Shown here piece after piece: positions 50,720 through 63,176 of a stretch of DNA of 64,000 nucleotides. Each line of letters starts with the position of its first letter. Within the stretch, counting starts at the first letter, position 1. The translations under genes and the position numbers were made by a program. The notes under the pieces are model-generated. The model did not search any database, was not told the DNA's origin, and saw only the letters and a program-made list of their open reading frames with translations. The stretch comes from Motacilla alba alba (Eukaryota; Chordata; Aves; Passeriformes; Motacillidae): the NCBI RefSeq assembly GCF_015832195.1, contig NC_052016.1, positions 81,567,047 to 81,631,046 on the forward strand, read 5' to 3'.

Positions 50720-51587
50720 CTAATCCTATGAGATAAAATACCTTCTACCACTCTCTGAAATTCACCTTCCCTTACAAAAGAAGTAATTTAAACACAAGGA
50801 GCTTTAGTCTCTACTGAATAAGACATGTTTATAGGCAGAAAGGTTAATGAAAAAGTGTCCTTTGGAATGATATATCAAACATTTCAAAGAAATGCATCTG
50901 GGATGTTACTTCTGGTCTTATCTGATGTCCTCACAATTCACACAAAATATGAGTGGCTGAATAAAGTTCAGCAGAGAATTTTTCCATGAGGTATTTCTCT
51001 GGTTCATTTAAGCATTTAGGTGAATAGTAGGTTTTGTAATGTGGTAATGTGCAATGTTCCTGTCCACACACACAGGGAAAAAAAAAGTTTTAACCCTGAA
51101 AATATTGAGGTGATATTCATAGCAGAGGTAAACATTCAGAAAATGGGAATTTGTGAACTTGACTGGTCTTGACTTTCCTTCTCATTACAACAATAAAATG
51201 AACAGCTGCTCTTTCCCTAATGCATGACATTTTCTGGGTATTATGATTCTTCTCTTTTGTGGTGTTAACTATTCAAGAAATCACGACTGGCATAACGGGA
51301 CTTCAGTGAAGTGTGTTAGTCAGGTCGGCTCACATACTCTGGATTTTTCTGTTTGTGCACTTGACATTGCTTTGAATTTTTGTCTGACACAGTTGAGAGG
51401 ATTTTTGGCTGTGACTTCTTGTACAACTGTGTCATGTTGGGGTAAAGACACCTGTGAGGAAAAGGCTGGGTGTTGACTATGATTCAGACATGGTGGACGT
51501 GGGTAGGAACAACAAGGAAACAGCCCTCCTGACATTTGGATTACCCAGATGAGTCACATCAGGTATTCAGTTATTGCAGAAAGAAAA

Positions 51588-51867
51588 TCATAGAATCACA
51601 GAATGGCTTGGGTTGGAAGGCACCAGCTTAAAGATGATCTAGTTCCAACTCCCCTGCCATTTAAAAGGGTTACTGAAAGACCCATCCAACCTGGCCCTGC
51701 TGGCCCTGAACACTTCCTGTGCCTCTTCCAGTGTCTCATCAGCCTCACAGTAAAGGATTTATTTTTCATATTTAATCTAGATATTACCCTCTTTCAGTTT
51801 AAAGCCATCAACTGTTCTACTGCCACTAAATGGTCTTTTAAAAAGTCCCTCTCTGGCTTTCTTGCAG
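51588..51867 (-). mobile_element. CR1 LINE 3' fragment, about 280 bp
   Basis: On the plus strand it reads TCATAGAATCACAGAATGG, 'CTTGGGTTGGAAGGCACCAG', 'GATCTAGTTCCAACTCCCCTGCC', 'CCCATCCAACCTGGCC', 'GAACACTTCC', 'CCTCTTCCAGTG', 'CCCTCTTTCAGTTTAAAGCCAT' and 'AAAAAGTCCCTCTCTGGCTTTCTTGCAG'. This is the standard inverted CR1 3' UTR block order. It is better conserved than the CR1 at 1.0 kb. Its 5' truncation point lies near 51867. The open frame at 51603-51872 is antisense CR1, not a gene. Confidence 0.96.
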
Positions 51868-53558
51868 TCTGACTTTTGTGTGTTTCAAACACTCATTTAA
51901 TATTTTTAATAGTTTTATGTGAATCAGTGTATTTTAAATAGTGTTTTACGTGTATTATGTGCATGATTCATACCCACTAGAGGCTTCTGGAGAGTTGGTT
52001 TCTAAACCATGGAGAGCATATGCCACTTCTTTCTACTCAGTGATAGCCACATTTCCACCCTCAATATCCTCTTACTATGCAACACTGCCATGGCTGTAGC
52101 TTTAATGCTGTCTGCTACTATCATACTCCTAGTTCCCTGCTCCTGTCAATCTCCTGTCCCTCACTTACTTCAAAAACTTTTTTTTTTTTTTAAATGTGCA
52201 GGCCCTCTCTTCTGTCTTTACTCAACTGAGCAATTATATTCTGTTTGGAGAATCATTACTGGTTATACACATTCAGGAAAACAATCTCATTATCATTGTT
52301 ACCTGTTTGACCTAAAACATATTTGATATGCTTTCTAAATACTGATGAAGTTTTTAATTTACGTTATACACTTTTTCCTCCCAAAAGCTGGATTTCTCAC
52401 AAGATTTCTCAGGAAACAAAAATGTCATCTTAGAAAATACCACCGTAACTTGTCCTTGCAAATAACTGCCTAAGAATTCACTTTCATGCTCGCAAATGTT
52501 TGGGGAAGTTGATGTAAATTAATAACCCTTCTGAAAAAGTATCCAAGCTCATAAGCACCTAAAAACACCTTTTAAAAAAATCTCAGCATCAATTTTTCAA
52601 TTCCTTTTTAACCTATGCATGATTTTTGTAAAAAAGTTACACATACTGCACTTCAGTTACTAAGCACAATATTTTCTTTTTCCCTAGGTTTTCTTGTTAT
52701 AAGATGAAAATCCATTTTCTTGTGTCTCTTTTATTATATTCTTCCTTTTCAGATTAACTGTAAATAGCCAAAGTAATTTCTGACCTAGATACAACATTTT
52801 GGAAGTTTGCTAATATCAGTTTCTTTTCAAAAGAATATTATCCTAACACCTTCTCTTACATATATTATGCATCTTTGATCAAAGAGCCTAAAGATTTGTC
52901 GGTGCTTCAGTTATTCCATACACTCTCCTTGTAACAGCAGGTATGATTATGACTAATGCAGCCTGCATCAAGATGACTTCGCTAATATGCTGAGATTAAA
53001 AAGGAAAAACAAAAACACATTCATTATGTTGCAGCTCTGAGTTTTTGTGCTGAATAGGAAAACATATACGTGTAAGCAGTATTACAATGGTTGTAATTAC
53101 TTCTGCAGTAAAAAATGCATTACAATTTACTGTTCTTTTATCACCTGGAAAACCCTTCCTTTTGAAACATTGCATGTACTTTCATGAAGAACAGAACAAG
53201 AGAGACTCCTGCTGGTTCAAACTCTGCAGAAATTAGCACTTTTTTACAAGCTCTCTTTTTTCTATTCTTTGTGTACTCACAGTCATTCTTCCATAATACC
53301 AAAAGGCTCTGAAGCTGAGTGAATGCACTAGACACTCTCCTGCAGCTCAGAAGAGCTGAATATTCGATTTTTTTTCAATTTCTGAGACAAATGAGTAGAA
53401 GGAAGAAGGGCAGAAGTTAGGAATACACACATACAATCACATGAAGTACCACATAATAGTTTATGTGGTTCTATTATGTCTATAGCAAATTATGAAGCTA
53501 CTTATTCAATGTGTGCTGCTCTTGTGTGTGCTGAAAATAATTATTTGGTGCAAGTATT

Positions 53559-53572
53559 TATGTACGTACATA
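53559..53572. repeat. Perfect 14-bp palindrome
   Basis: TATGTACGTACATA, centred on a CpG. Confidence 0.93.
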
Positions 53573-54868
53573 TGTCTTATGCAAAAGTAAACCAAATCAA
53601 ACCATCAAGAAGAGCACAATTCACAAAATTGTTTCATTAAGCTTAGTTCTAGTCTCAGGCAAAATTTCAAATTACCGTGACAAAGTATTCCAAGTAACAA
53701 TGACTTATACTGTTGTTTTTCTCGCAGGATGTTTGCTTTGTTCTGTGCACTGGATGTTGGCAACTGCTTAGAGAAGGAAGAAATTGCGACTCAGTATTCC
53801 CTCACCCTCCTCCTGCAATGTGTGCCTATGTACTACGCAAACCTACACTGGAGGGAAGTTTACACTTTAATTTTTATAGTGCTCACCTTTGTATCTGAGG
53901 GCTAGATATTTAAAAGGATTTAAGGGCTGGACAAAGGTGCTTAATATCCAAGTCCCAGTTGATGTAGTGAGAGCTACGCACTGTGCAGAACTACTGGTGT
54001 GGCTACAGCTCAGGAATGTGAGCGTCCACTAGCATAGCCTATACTGCACCAGCAGGACAGCACAAAGACACCTATGGAAGCCATAAATCCAGGCTGGTAT
54101 TTTTAAATATCGGAGCAAAGTCCCATGCAAAGATAGTAGCTGCATTCCACAAAACAGTGAAAGTGACAGTCCACCTGAGCCACCTCAGAAGGATAAATGA
54201 CTTCAGCAGCTCTTGCTTTTGGAGGTAGTAAGTGTTTGTCCCCTGCTGGTTTTTGTACACTACAAGAAGATACTCTAATTCCAAAATTATTATTGCCAAA
54301 TCTTTTACCCAATTACCCTTCAACCCTTGAGGTACCAACTTTTACTGATAATAAGTTTTTGGGGTGCTTAACTGTCTGCATCAAATTATGGGTGTTTTGT
54401 CAACCATGAACAGACCTTTCCTGATCTCAGCAAACAGTGGAATTTAATATTAAGGGTTTTCCCTATTATGTCAGCTAAGGTTAAAAATTAGTTTTCTCAG
54501 AAATAATTAACCTTACAGAAAATATAAATGGAAGAACAGTAACATTTTCTTTTATTGAATAAATTAGCAGCTATGGACTCTTCTTGGAAATTGAACATTC
54601 TCATTAAAAACCCTTCTCCTTAAGGGGACCTGAGTGAACATATTCAGAGCCCTCCTGGCTCTCACTCATTTTAGATTACAGTTGTCAAGATGAAACATTT
54701 CTGAAAATAAATTTTATGTACTTCATCTTGAAAAATGCTCCTGTACTACATTAAAGCAAAGGGAGAAACGTCAGTGATTTTTTCAGTATCACAGCACATA
54801 TTTATAATAGGTTTTACCATAGAATTCTTTTTGCAGAATTTTTCAAAAACTTTCATAAGTCTGAGTCA

Positions 54869-54896
54869 TCCTCTCTCCCTCTCTCTCTCCTCCCTT
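54869..54896. repeat. (CT)n-rich tract
   Basis: Short CT/CCT dinucleotide-type microsatellite with interruptions. Confidence 0.88.
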
Positions 54897-55000
54897 TATC
54901 TTTGATGTCTTTCCTACCTTCTTCTAGGAATAGTAAAGGACTTCACTAACGCATGAAGTGCAAGAAGGCAGCAGTCAAAAAGGAAAGGTGATACAACACT

Positions 55001-55440
55001 ATGCAATTAGAGTTGGCACTGAAGCGCTCAGGAACATCCAACTGTAAATGGCATGGTGCAATAGGCACAGCACAAGTCATTCTGTCAGGTGAGGAAAGGC
55101 TCAGGCAGTCTCTGAAGTCACAGGCTTTAGCTCAGCATGATGTATCCCAGCTGGGAGCTCTCAGAGCACACCCAGGCTCCTCTGCTAGGGGTTTAGAGCA
55201 CATGCCTCCTGTTAGAATGCACCTGACACATCAGGCCCTTCCTGGCAAGGAAGCTGCAAGCCTACAAAGAACCTCAAGGCAGGTAGAATAGCTCCCCAGA
55301 GGGAAAGCAGCCCACAACACTGCACCACACACAGCCCAGCTGAAGCTGTGTGGCCACCATGGATGATACCAAAGCAGGGGAGGAAAAGCCCAGCGCAAGG
55401 GCTGGGCTGACATAGTCTGCATTAGGGGAGGCAGCTTTGT
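55001..55440. other. GC-richer block of unknown identity
   Basis: About 440 bp with visibly more G and C than the flanks and an open frame of 96 codons (55001-55291, plus). The frame has no recognised domain, and a shorter frame overlaps on the other strand. No CR1 or LTR signature is seen. It could be an old unlisted repeat, a regulatory element or a non-coding exon. CpG is sparse, so it is not a CpG island. Confidence 0.45.
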
Positions 55441-56222
55441 CTCTCGTTCATCTTAAGTGGCAGGAAGCCAATTTTGTTTCAAGGTGCTGATGCTGATTGA
55501 GTTTTAATCTGTACCTGTGAGCCAGATACAGAATACGGTTTTGCTTTGTGGGTACAACTGCATGACAACTTGCAATATATGCTTTCTGGATAACTACAGG
55601 CTGTTCTATTATTCAGTATCATCAACTCTTTTAGCAATCAGTTAAAGTGCTAACTCACACTGCATCTGTGGGCTAGACTAATTTTCAGCTACTCAATACC
55701 AGTAAATTATTTAAAGCACTACGGAGGACTTGTGTTTCCTTACTGCTTGACAACTTGCAATAAAAGAGCCAAGGATTTAGTAAGGCTGGGAACTTCCACA
55801 GCAAAAGTGGATGATTGCAAGCATTTTCCTCTGAAGTCGGAAACAGCAGGGTATAGGGTGCTTGCAGTAGACAGCTGTCACCTGCTTGAGTACATTTATG
55901 TTGCCTCGCCCTGGTGACACTGGAGATGTAAGGCAGTTCAGAGAACTCGTGTTTTTATTTAGTGTGCTATTTAGAACTTCAGCTTAGCCTTCAAAGCAGA
56001 GATGAAGTTAAATGTATTTTACCACCCAAAGAGTAAGGTGGGACATTGATGTATTAAGTTAAAATACAGAGCCAGGCTGGAAGAGAAATTCAGCTTGCTC
56101 TAGGAAGTCAGGGGCAAGGACAGGACAGTGGCAGGACAGAAACTCTCTTTGGTTCCTTTCACATCATTAAAATAGGACACAAAGAGAGATTCCAGGCGTT
56201 AGAGAGCATTTTAGGCAGATGC

Positions 56223-56730
56223 TGTGGCCTATGTGCACAACCCTGCAGACAAAAAACAATGGACATTCTGTGGATTTAGGAGCATGCTTGCCAACACTTA
56301 GGATATGTGCCTGATAGCAAAAGCATGCTGTCCTTGGACAGCCAGCACGAGAAAGTTTGCCAACTGAAGAAGATGTGAAAGAACATGGTCTGAAGATTCT
56401 AGCAGAGGATGAGAAGATGTTCTACTGATATTGCTGACAAGCTGAGCTACGTGACCAAGATATGTTTAAGAAATAGTCTTTGTTTTATATATAAGTTCTT
56501 TGTTAACCAGTCAGATACTTTCCAATGTCGCTTGAACCCTGGAACCATATAAATGTACCCTGAAACTAACAATAGATGGAGCATTGATCATACTTCTATG
56601 AAGACTCGATATTTGACTCTGGAGGCCCCTCTTCCTTTTTCCCCTACCCCTACTCTCTGTCCGGTAAGATCCAGGTATAGTTATTTCACTCTTCATTTCA
56701 CAGAGGCCGTTGAATCTCTTCAATACTATG
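56223..56730 (+). mobile_element. Possible old ERV LTR
   Basis: The order of signals suggests an LTR: a possible TGTGGCC start, 'GTTAACCAGTCAGATACTTTCC', 'CTGGAACCATATAAATGTACC' with a TATA-like TATAAA, then about 20 bases on AACAATAGATGGAGCATTG, where AATAGA may be a decayed AATAAA. A pyrimidine-rich U5-like stretch 'CCCCTCTTCC...CCTACCCCTACTCTCTGTCC' and GGTAAGATCC follow. No CA end, target-site duplication or internal retroviral gene could be identified, so both ends are approximate. The two opposite-strand open frames here (56511-56765) are probably repeat sequence. A unique transcribed region remains possible. Confidence 0.4.
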
Positions 56731-59700
56731 ATGGAAAGGTTTTAGTGATATCAATATTGCCATAGCTACTTCAGAATTTGCAGCAGTAAAGTGATAGTCT
56801 ATGAGGATGTAGCAAGGAACATGCTTGACTTTTCTGAGCCAGGTGCCAATTAAGAGATAAGCCGAATTTACCTATAAGTAAAAAATCATTAATCTTAAAG
56901 TTTCAAATTCTCTACCTACCTTTACTCAATCTATTAAATTTTCTGCAGCTGAGCAATTTAAACAGGTTCATTTAAAAAATAATTGTATTTCACAAAACTA
57001 AGCTGATTTACCAAGTTCATTAATATTGTATTATTTATAAATTTATCACCACAGTTACAAACAGATTGTCTTGTAATGCTTTTCTACTTTTGCATGGTTG
57101 AGATAACAGCAAAAACTCTTATCAGTTGTTATAGCTGTCTAAATGTAAATATAAAGCAGAGCTAGGTCTCATATAAAAAGGAACTATTGTTTGTGGCCCA
57201 GAAACTTTTTAAAATATACCCAAAAATGTAAATATTTCTCTATTGCTGCTGTTGGGCCTGATCTTGAAGTTGTTAATCAGAACAAATAGATCCTTTTCTC
57301 TATTTAGACTGGATGTAATCAATATGTTGTATGATGCTGCATGTGTTTATTAATCTTTGTCTTCCTCTGCATTACCACTTTGGACTCATTAAAAATAGCA
57401 ATCTGGCTTTTAAGTGGAGCTGTGAAAATTATATAATAAATGCTATTGCCAAAGAAATACAATGATGTATTTATTTCTGCATTTGATCCAGAGGGATTGG
57501 CATAAGTTTTCAAATTAATTAGCATCCCTTAGGCCACCATAAATTTAACACTCCCTTGTTTCTGTTGAGAATATACTAATTGCAGATTTTTTTTCTGATG
57601 AGCATTACATTGTATAATAAATATATGGAAATGTCAGTGAAGCATCCTTTCTTTTCAGCATATTTACATGCAGAGGGCATTCCCTAAACATACTCATTAA
57701 ACTTTTTAAAAAAGAAAAAATACAAGTTACTTCTATATGACATTATTTTATAATAACTTTGATTTAAAATTTCTGAAAAAAATTTTGAAACAATGGTTTA
57801 AATGCAGATGAATAATATATAACTAGTAAAAAAAATTAGATTGTCCTGCCTCAGATAATAACATACTTGTCCAAAAATAGTATGAATGACATTGTTAGGG
57901 CAATTTGCAGGGAACGGTACTATTAAGATGATTTAGTGAAATAATCTAATCCAAATGTATTTTACTTCAGTGATGTTTTTCAAACATCTTTGTGCTGAAG
58001 CAAATATTCCAACTACATAAAGAATTTATTTTTAATCATTTCTTCTCATTCTGATCACCAAAATGCTGCATATTTCATTCACGCATGGAAATCTTAGTGA
58101 TATTGATGGGTTTTATATTTGGAAGAGACTGTATTACCTTCTGCATCTGCACATTCACAACTCATCTTCTTGAATAAATCTGAAGTGATGTTTTCTATTA
58201 CATTTGAAACACAACATTAGGGATTCTGGAAGCAGTAAGAGAAGATGATATTTGTGATGGAAAGAGTTTGATAAAACTCAGGCTTCACAAAAGCAGAAAT
58301 AGGCTTGAAGTTGGTTTTTGAAGAGTCATCACAAACTTAATACTAGGTTTCAGTATGTGAGCATAAGAGCACAAAAATCAAAAGTAATAGTTATGCTTTC
58401 AGAGCAATTCTTTCTCAATTTAAACTTAAATTTTGTTTGAGAGAAAAAGAGAGGAAAAACCACCTTTTTTCGTATCAGAAAAAAAAAGAAAAAAACCACA
58501 AACCCAGATTATCTTATTATTATTTGTATTATTTGTACAGTGCAACTTTTAAAACCAGGAGATTAAAAAAAATAGAAAGAGGAACAAACCCTTTTTCTTT
58601 TCCTGCTAATTACACTGTATTGGTGTGCACTGTGTTTAAAAATGCTACTTGCATCCTGTTTCAGGCATAGTGCTGTTTGATAAATGAGTTTAATACACTG
58701 ATGTTTACCTCAGAGAAAAGTCTGCCTATATTTCTGAGGGGCTTTTGTGCACAAAATCTGTTTATCACATTTTCTAATACAGAATGTGGTCAGCATTTGT
58801 ACCATGGGAAAAGCTAAAACATTTCCCATTAGTCTTTACAAAAAATCATTAATTACAGAAACTAAAATAAATGTAGCCAAAGACTTCATGCATTGAGAAA
58901 TACCATTATACTTTTATTCAAAGGTTGTTTCAGGAAACTGATGCACCTATGTATGCAGATGACAACACCTTCCTGGCCACCAACATACTAATCCAGCTCT
59001 CATTTCACAGGAAACCTGAGTAAGGAGGGTTTCTTTGTTTTATGAGGGTTTAGTTTGGTTTGTAGTGGATTGATTTGACAGGGTTTTTTAAATAATATAA
59101 GGCCAAATTCCTTCAAAGAAAGAAGTGTTTATTACAGAGAAGCTACTGTTTTTCTGATGTGCATGCTATCATTTCAAGGGATGGTCTAATGACATTGACA
59201 TCTGAGAGTGATTGAATGAATGAGCAGACATGGAATTTGCCCAAATCATGTTTTTCCAGAATTACCTATCACATCCAATACTAGTGCCATCCATTACACT
59301 CTACTTCATTGCATCTTCACATCACAGTTTGCAACAGAAATATGTTTCACAGAATCTGCGTTTTACGATTTTCCTTTGCTAAAGACATTATTGTTTTATA
59401 CAGTTCCTGATCATATATACTTAGTGTAAAATCCATCAAGACTTACTCCATGTTTTTTCAGTTTTTCTGCAGTGATTGAATCATGGCTATGATAAAAAAA
59501 AAAACAAACAACATTTTACCAGTAATTCTTATATAGAAATAAAAAAGCATATTGCTACAAAATCAGAATATTAACATGCATGCCTTTATGCATAATAATA
59601 TGACAGGAATTATTTTTTAAATTAATGGTAAGGGGACTACAGATTTAGAGATTATAAAAAGAACTAGACATTGTATGTCTTTATATACTTAAAACTTAGT

Positions 59701-59969
59701 AAAACATAAAAAAATACATTTGTAAAACATAGATGACCCTGTGTACTTATTTTTAGGAACTCTGTGATTTAATATTTTAATAGCTATTAACTTTCATGCA
59801 TTTCAATCAATACTATATTCAATATTTTTTCAATAATGAAAATTTTTCTTTAATTGTCTATACTTTAAAAATTGATTGATGTAGGACTGTGATCTAAATA
59901 GTAATGGTGTGTAACATTGTAAAGTATAACTTAATTGACACCTTTTTGAAAGATGTATTGAATCATGGT
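56731..59969. other. AT-rich DNA without genes
   Basis: About 3.2 kb with no supported gene or mobile element. The 57.3-57.7 kb part has few homopolymers and several homeodomain-type ATTA/TAAT motifs (for example AAATTAATTAGCAT near 57514), which is compatible with a conserved non-coding element. That is a guess from composition. Confidence 0.5.
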
Positions 59970-60061
59970 GTGATTCTTGGGCTGTCCTGTGCAAGGCCAG
60001 GAGTTGGACTTGATTATTCCAGTGGCTCCCTTCCAACTCCGCATATTCTATGACTCCATGA
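59970..60061 (+). mobile_element. CR1 LINE 3' terminus
   Basis: Matches the last bases of a CR1 subfamily: 'GCTGTCCTGTGCAAGGCCAGGAGTTGGACTTGATTATTCC', 'GTGGCTCCCTTCCAACTCCG' and CATATTCTATGACTCCATGA. It is plus strand and 5'-truncated to about 90 bp. It differs in sequence from the CR1 3' end at 60.8 kb, so two CR1 subfamilies lie within 1 kb. Confidence 0.9.
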
Positions 60062-60339
60062 AGCTGTGAGAAAGACAAGGCACAATGTGCTCACACAGAG
60101 ATGGATTCAGTCCCGAAGAGCAAAAAAAGGGTCACAAGTGATGCCATGGCTCTGCTGGACTGCCTGGGATGCTGAGTCTGGGTCATCTGGCAGCAGCAGC
60201 CAATGACACAAATGACACGTGAAGGTAAGAGCCACACCAGCCCTTGGCTCCATTGATGGCACTGTGCTTTGAGACAGGCATGACCTTCCTGGATAACAGG
60301 GAGCATCCTGCCTATGCTGCTGATATTTGCCAGGGGGCA
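60062..60339. other. GC-richer segment between two CR1 pieces
   Basis: About 280 bp containing GGCAGCAGCAGCC and 'GGATAACAGGGAGCATCCTG'. Composition differs from the AT-rich surroundings. It may be the upstream part of the following CR1 or another old repeat; I cannot decide. Opposite-strand frames of about 112-114 codons cover it without any known domain. Confidence 0.4.
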
Positions 60340-60817
60340 GGGTGCCATGAATGAGTACAAGCTGGGAGGAGAATAGATTGAGAGCAGCCCTACGGAGAAG
60401 GACTTGGAAGTCTTGGTGAAAGAAAAATTTGGCATGAGCCTTCAATGTGCATTTTCAGCCCAGAAAGACAATCATCTCCTGGGTAGCATCAAAGGAAGTG
60501 TGACCTGCAGGTCAAGGGCGGTGGTTCTCCCCATCTACTCCCCTCTCACGAGATACCACCTGGTATCCTTCCAGGGCCTAAAGAGATCCTGGAGAAAGCT
60601 GAACGGAAACTTTTCAAAAGATCTCAATAAGAGGTGGGGAGGCACTGGAGAAGGTTGCCCAGAGAAGTTGGATGCCCCACTCCTGCATGTGTTCAAGGCC
60701 AGGATGAATGGGGCCTTGGAGCATCCTCTTCTAGAGGAATACCTTCCTCTCAGTGGCAGGGAGGTTGGAACTAGGTGATCTTTAAGGTCCTCTCCAAATC
60801 TCTGTAATTCTGTGATT
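60340..60817 (+). mobile_element. CR1 LINE 3' copy with internal deletion
   Basis: It starts in the ORF2 C-terminal coding region (ATGAGTACAAGCTGGGAGG...GAGAGCAGCCCT) and continues to about 60560. It then jumps to the 3' UTR blocks 'AAGAGGTGGGGAGGCACTGG', 'AAGGTTGCCCAGAGAAGTTGGATGCCCC', 'GTGTTCAAGGCCAGGATGAATGGGGC' and 'GGAGGTTGGAACTAGGTGATCTTTAAGGTCC', ending GTAATTCTGTGATT. Compared with an intact CR1, several hundred bases between the reverse-transcriptase end and the UTR are missing. It is the only copy in the window that keeps recognisable coding sequence. Confidence 0.94.
60377..60560 (+). pseudogene. Relic of CR1 reverse transcriptase C-terminus
   Basis: Translated in the frame of the TTG codon at 60404, this gives motifs typical of the CR1 ORF2 C-terminal end: an ESS...EKDLEVLV...EK segment, then MS.QCA...[11 protein letters not shown] and [18 protein letters not shown]. 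In the living element this region lies downstream of the reverse-transcriptase palm and helps form the thumb. Here a stop (TAG, 60374-60376) lies just upstream, and the frame passes into the deleted junction and untranslated sequence after about 60560. The apparent 124-codon frame to 60778 is thus half relic and half UTR. There is no catalytic core, so it is inactive. Confidence 0.88.
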
Positions 60818-63176
60818 AATTAAATAACTTCGCAGAGGTGAAAATCCTTGATCTTAATTTTGTAGAAATGTTTAACAGTGACTAATTGCCAGTTGATTAT
60901 GCAAGACAAACTTCAAGAAGGCAGAAATAGTCAGGTATCAACACTTGAAAATTAAACTAATTTTCTGATAACTGAAAATTGCTATGTTCAATGCAGAAGC
61001 TATAAATCCACAATACTGTAGGAAATTATTCATATGACTATATTTAAATGTTCTCCTGTTTAGAATTAGGATTGCAAGGTGTTTGTTCTCCTGTGCTACA
61101 TTTAATAGCTAGTTTCTGAAAATGCAGAATTCAGTAGTTCCACTGAATGTAATGAAAATGTAAATATAAGTTACTTGCCTGAATATATGATCACTGAATT
61201 GGCTCTGAACATCTCAATTTTCAGTGTAGAGTGTGTTCATTTAGGTATGTGATATATTCTAATAGGAGACACACAACTAAATCTCTGTGAATCCCCTTGA
61301 AAATTCAGATATGTAACAAAAGGTATTTTAAGCTTTTATTCATAATACTACCAAAGCTATTATGATGAGTAAATGGCTTAAGCTATTTGACCTTTTCTAC
61401 GAATAGATGTAATGCTACTTTGTTCCTCAGTTAGACAAGAAAAATGATGTGTTTTTTGAGGTTTTTTTTAAAATAAGTTATTAAATTTAACAGGAATATA
61501 TCTTCACATAGTGCAAGTGATTCTGTGCTAAAAATCCTTCTTTTGTGTGTTTTTGGATTCATACAGAGCTCAGAATTTTGCATACTTTGAGTTAGTTCAC
61601 CATTTTTCATTATAAATCTAGAAATTTTGAAGACAAAGACTAAGGTAATGGAAAACCAATAGTCTTCTGATGATATAAGGAAGCATTCCTATATATTTCT
61701 CCACTTTAAAAAGCATTAGTTTGTGACCCCTGAGAAATAAATAGTATTGAGGAATTGGGGGAGGAGAGGTTATATCTTATTTTCTATTTGGAATGGACTT
61801 CTTCCAGGGTTGCCTACCAAATAGCTTAGTTCAACTCAGAAAATATTCTGCTGGATGTAATTTTATCATATTTCAGCAAGTTTCTTTTTCTGGTATCAAA
61901 CTAATTTATTCTGAAACCTCTCAATAACATTGATTCTATAGCAGCTGGTGTATCTTTCTGGCATTAATATTAGCTAGTTTTAAACACTGTTGGTGACTTG
62001 TATATTTTGGATATTGAGCCACAAGCCTCAATAGAAATAAGGTTAGTGACTTTTCTTCATGCAGGACTGGTAAATTGCAGATTATTTCACCAATATTTTC
62101 CATCTCTGCCATTTCTTCTACTACAACTTGTCTGATATTATCAATCTCTTTATACCTGCAAAAACTCTTTGGAATTTCTTTACGTCACCATCCACACAAA
62201 AGAAAATAACAACTGTCTTCACAGCCATAAAATATATAAGTGCTGTAGTCACATTTTCAGATATATTGACTCTATTTCAACTTTTATTCCTTATTCTATT
62301 TTTATTATTTCCATTTGGTTAACACAGTCCTATCGATGTTGCTTCAGAAATCTCATCTGTAGCTTTCATTGTCTCAAGATCACATTTATTTCTTATTAAT
62401 TTTTGTGTCTTTATTCCCTTCTCTTGAATATTTATTTATTTATTCCATTGAAGTATCCTATATATTTTCATATTTCTCTAGAATAACATAGGTAAAATTA
62501 AACTCACTCTAGGAGTATTAATTTTCTTCCATGAGCAATACATTGGCCTTGGGTGAGTCACCGAATTGCAGGTTTTACTGTAATTCTATTATTTAATATT
62601 AACTTTACCACATGTTTCTTTCCAAATCCAAGACAAAAATTCCATGGCAGTAAGTCGTGATGAAGATGTGCAATAAGATAGTGCTTCTTCATACCCTTTT
62701 TTTCTTACGTTTTAAAGAGTTCAGCTCTGTAAGCAAATTGCTTTAGCTGAGCTCATCTCCTGACGCTTCTGTTTTAATCAATAATTAGACTAAAAGAATG
62801 TTTCTGGGAATACTAGAAAATACTGCTAAAACATGGATTTTGAACTCAGTAACATGAATATTCAATACAGGACTGCAATCCCAAGAGTTTACTTACTAGT
62901 TTAGTCAGTGAGTTCCAAGACTTGCATAACTGAAAAAATTCATTTAACTCCAAGTTATTTATTTTCCCTGGATAAAACAAGCTGAAGTAGACCTGTCAAG
63001 AAAGGAAACAAGTGAAATCCATGCATTCCTGACAGTGTAATACTCATTTATTGAGACAAAACCTGTCCTCATCACAACTTAAGTATACATTATATATACA
63101 GTGATATGTGACAAGATAGAGTGGAACATTTGATCTCAGTTTTTCTGGTATATTTAGCTCCTGAAATTCATTACAA

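Larger units (their letters stand above)
36888..51587. other. 14.7 kb of mostly unique DNA without genes
   Basis: The longest stretch without a recognised mobile element. It holds simple repeats, small palindromes, a G-rich tract (41.35 kb) and several 90-126-codon frames, for example 37278-37601, 39524-39841, 40746-41060, 43502-43882, 45192-45503 and 49173-49499. None has a recognisable domain, and several are mirrored by open frames on the other strand. The 45.1-45.9 kb part is a little richer in G and C. The 49.8-50.4 kb part looks low in simple repeats and may be conserved non-coding sequence, but this cannot be judged from one sequence. Confidence 0.5.
51868..56222. other. Unique DNA without supported genes
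   Basis: About 4.4 kb. AT-rich up to about 53.9 kb, then rising GC. It contains a 14-bp palindrome (53559-53572), a CT repeat (54869-54896) and a GC-richer block (55001-55440). Frames at 52009-52326, 54072-54338 and 55001-55291 show no domain. Confidence 0.5.

Noticed and set aside
62540..62570. CTTGGGTGAGTCAC resembling a MIR/L2 core motif
   Set aside because: Only about 15 bases match and no flanking MIR or L2 sequence is visible.
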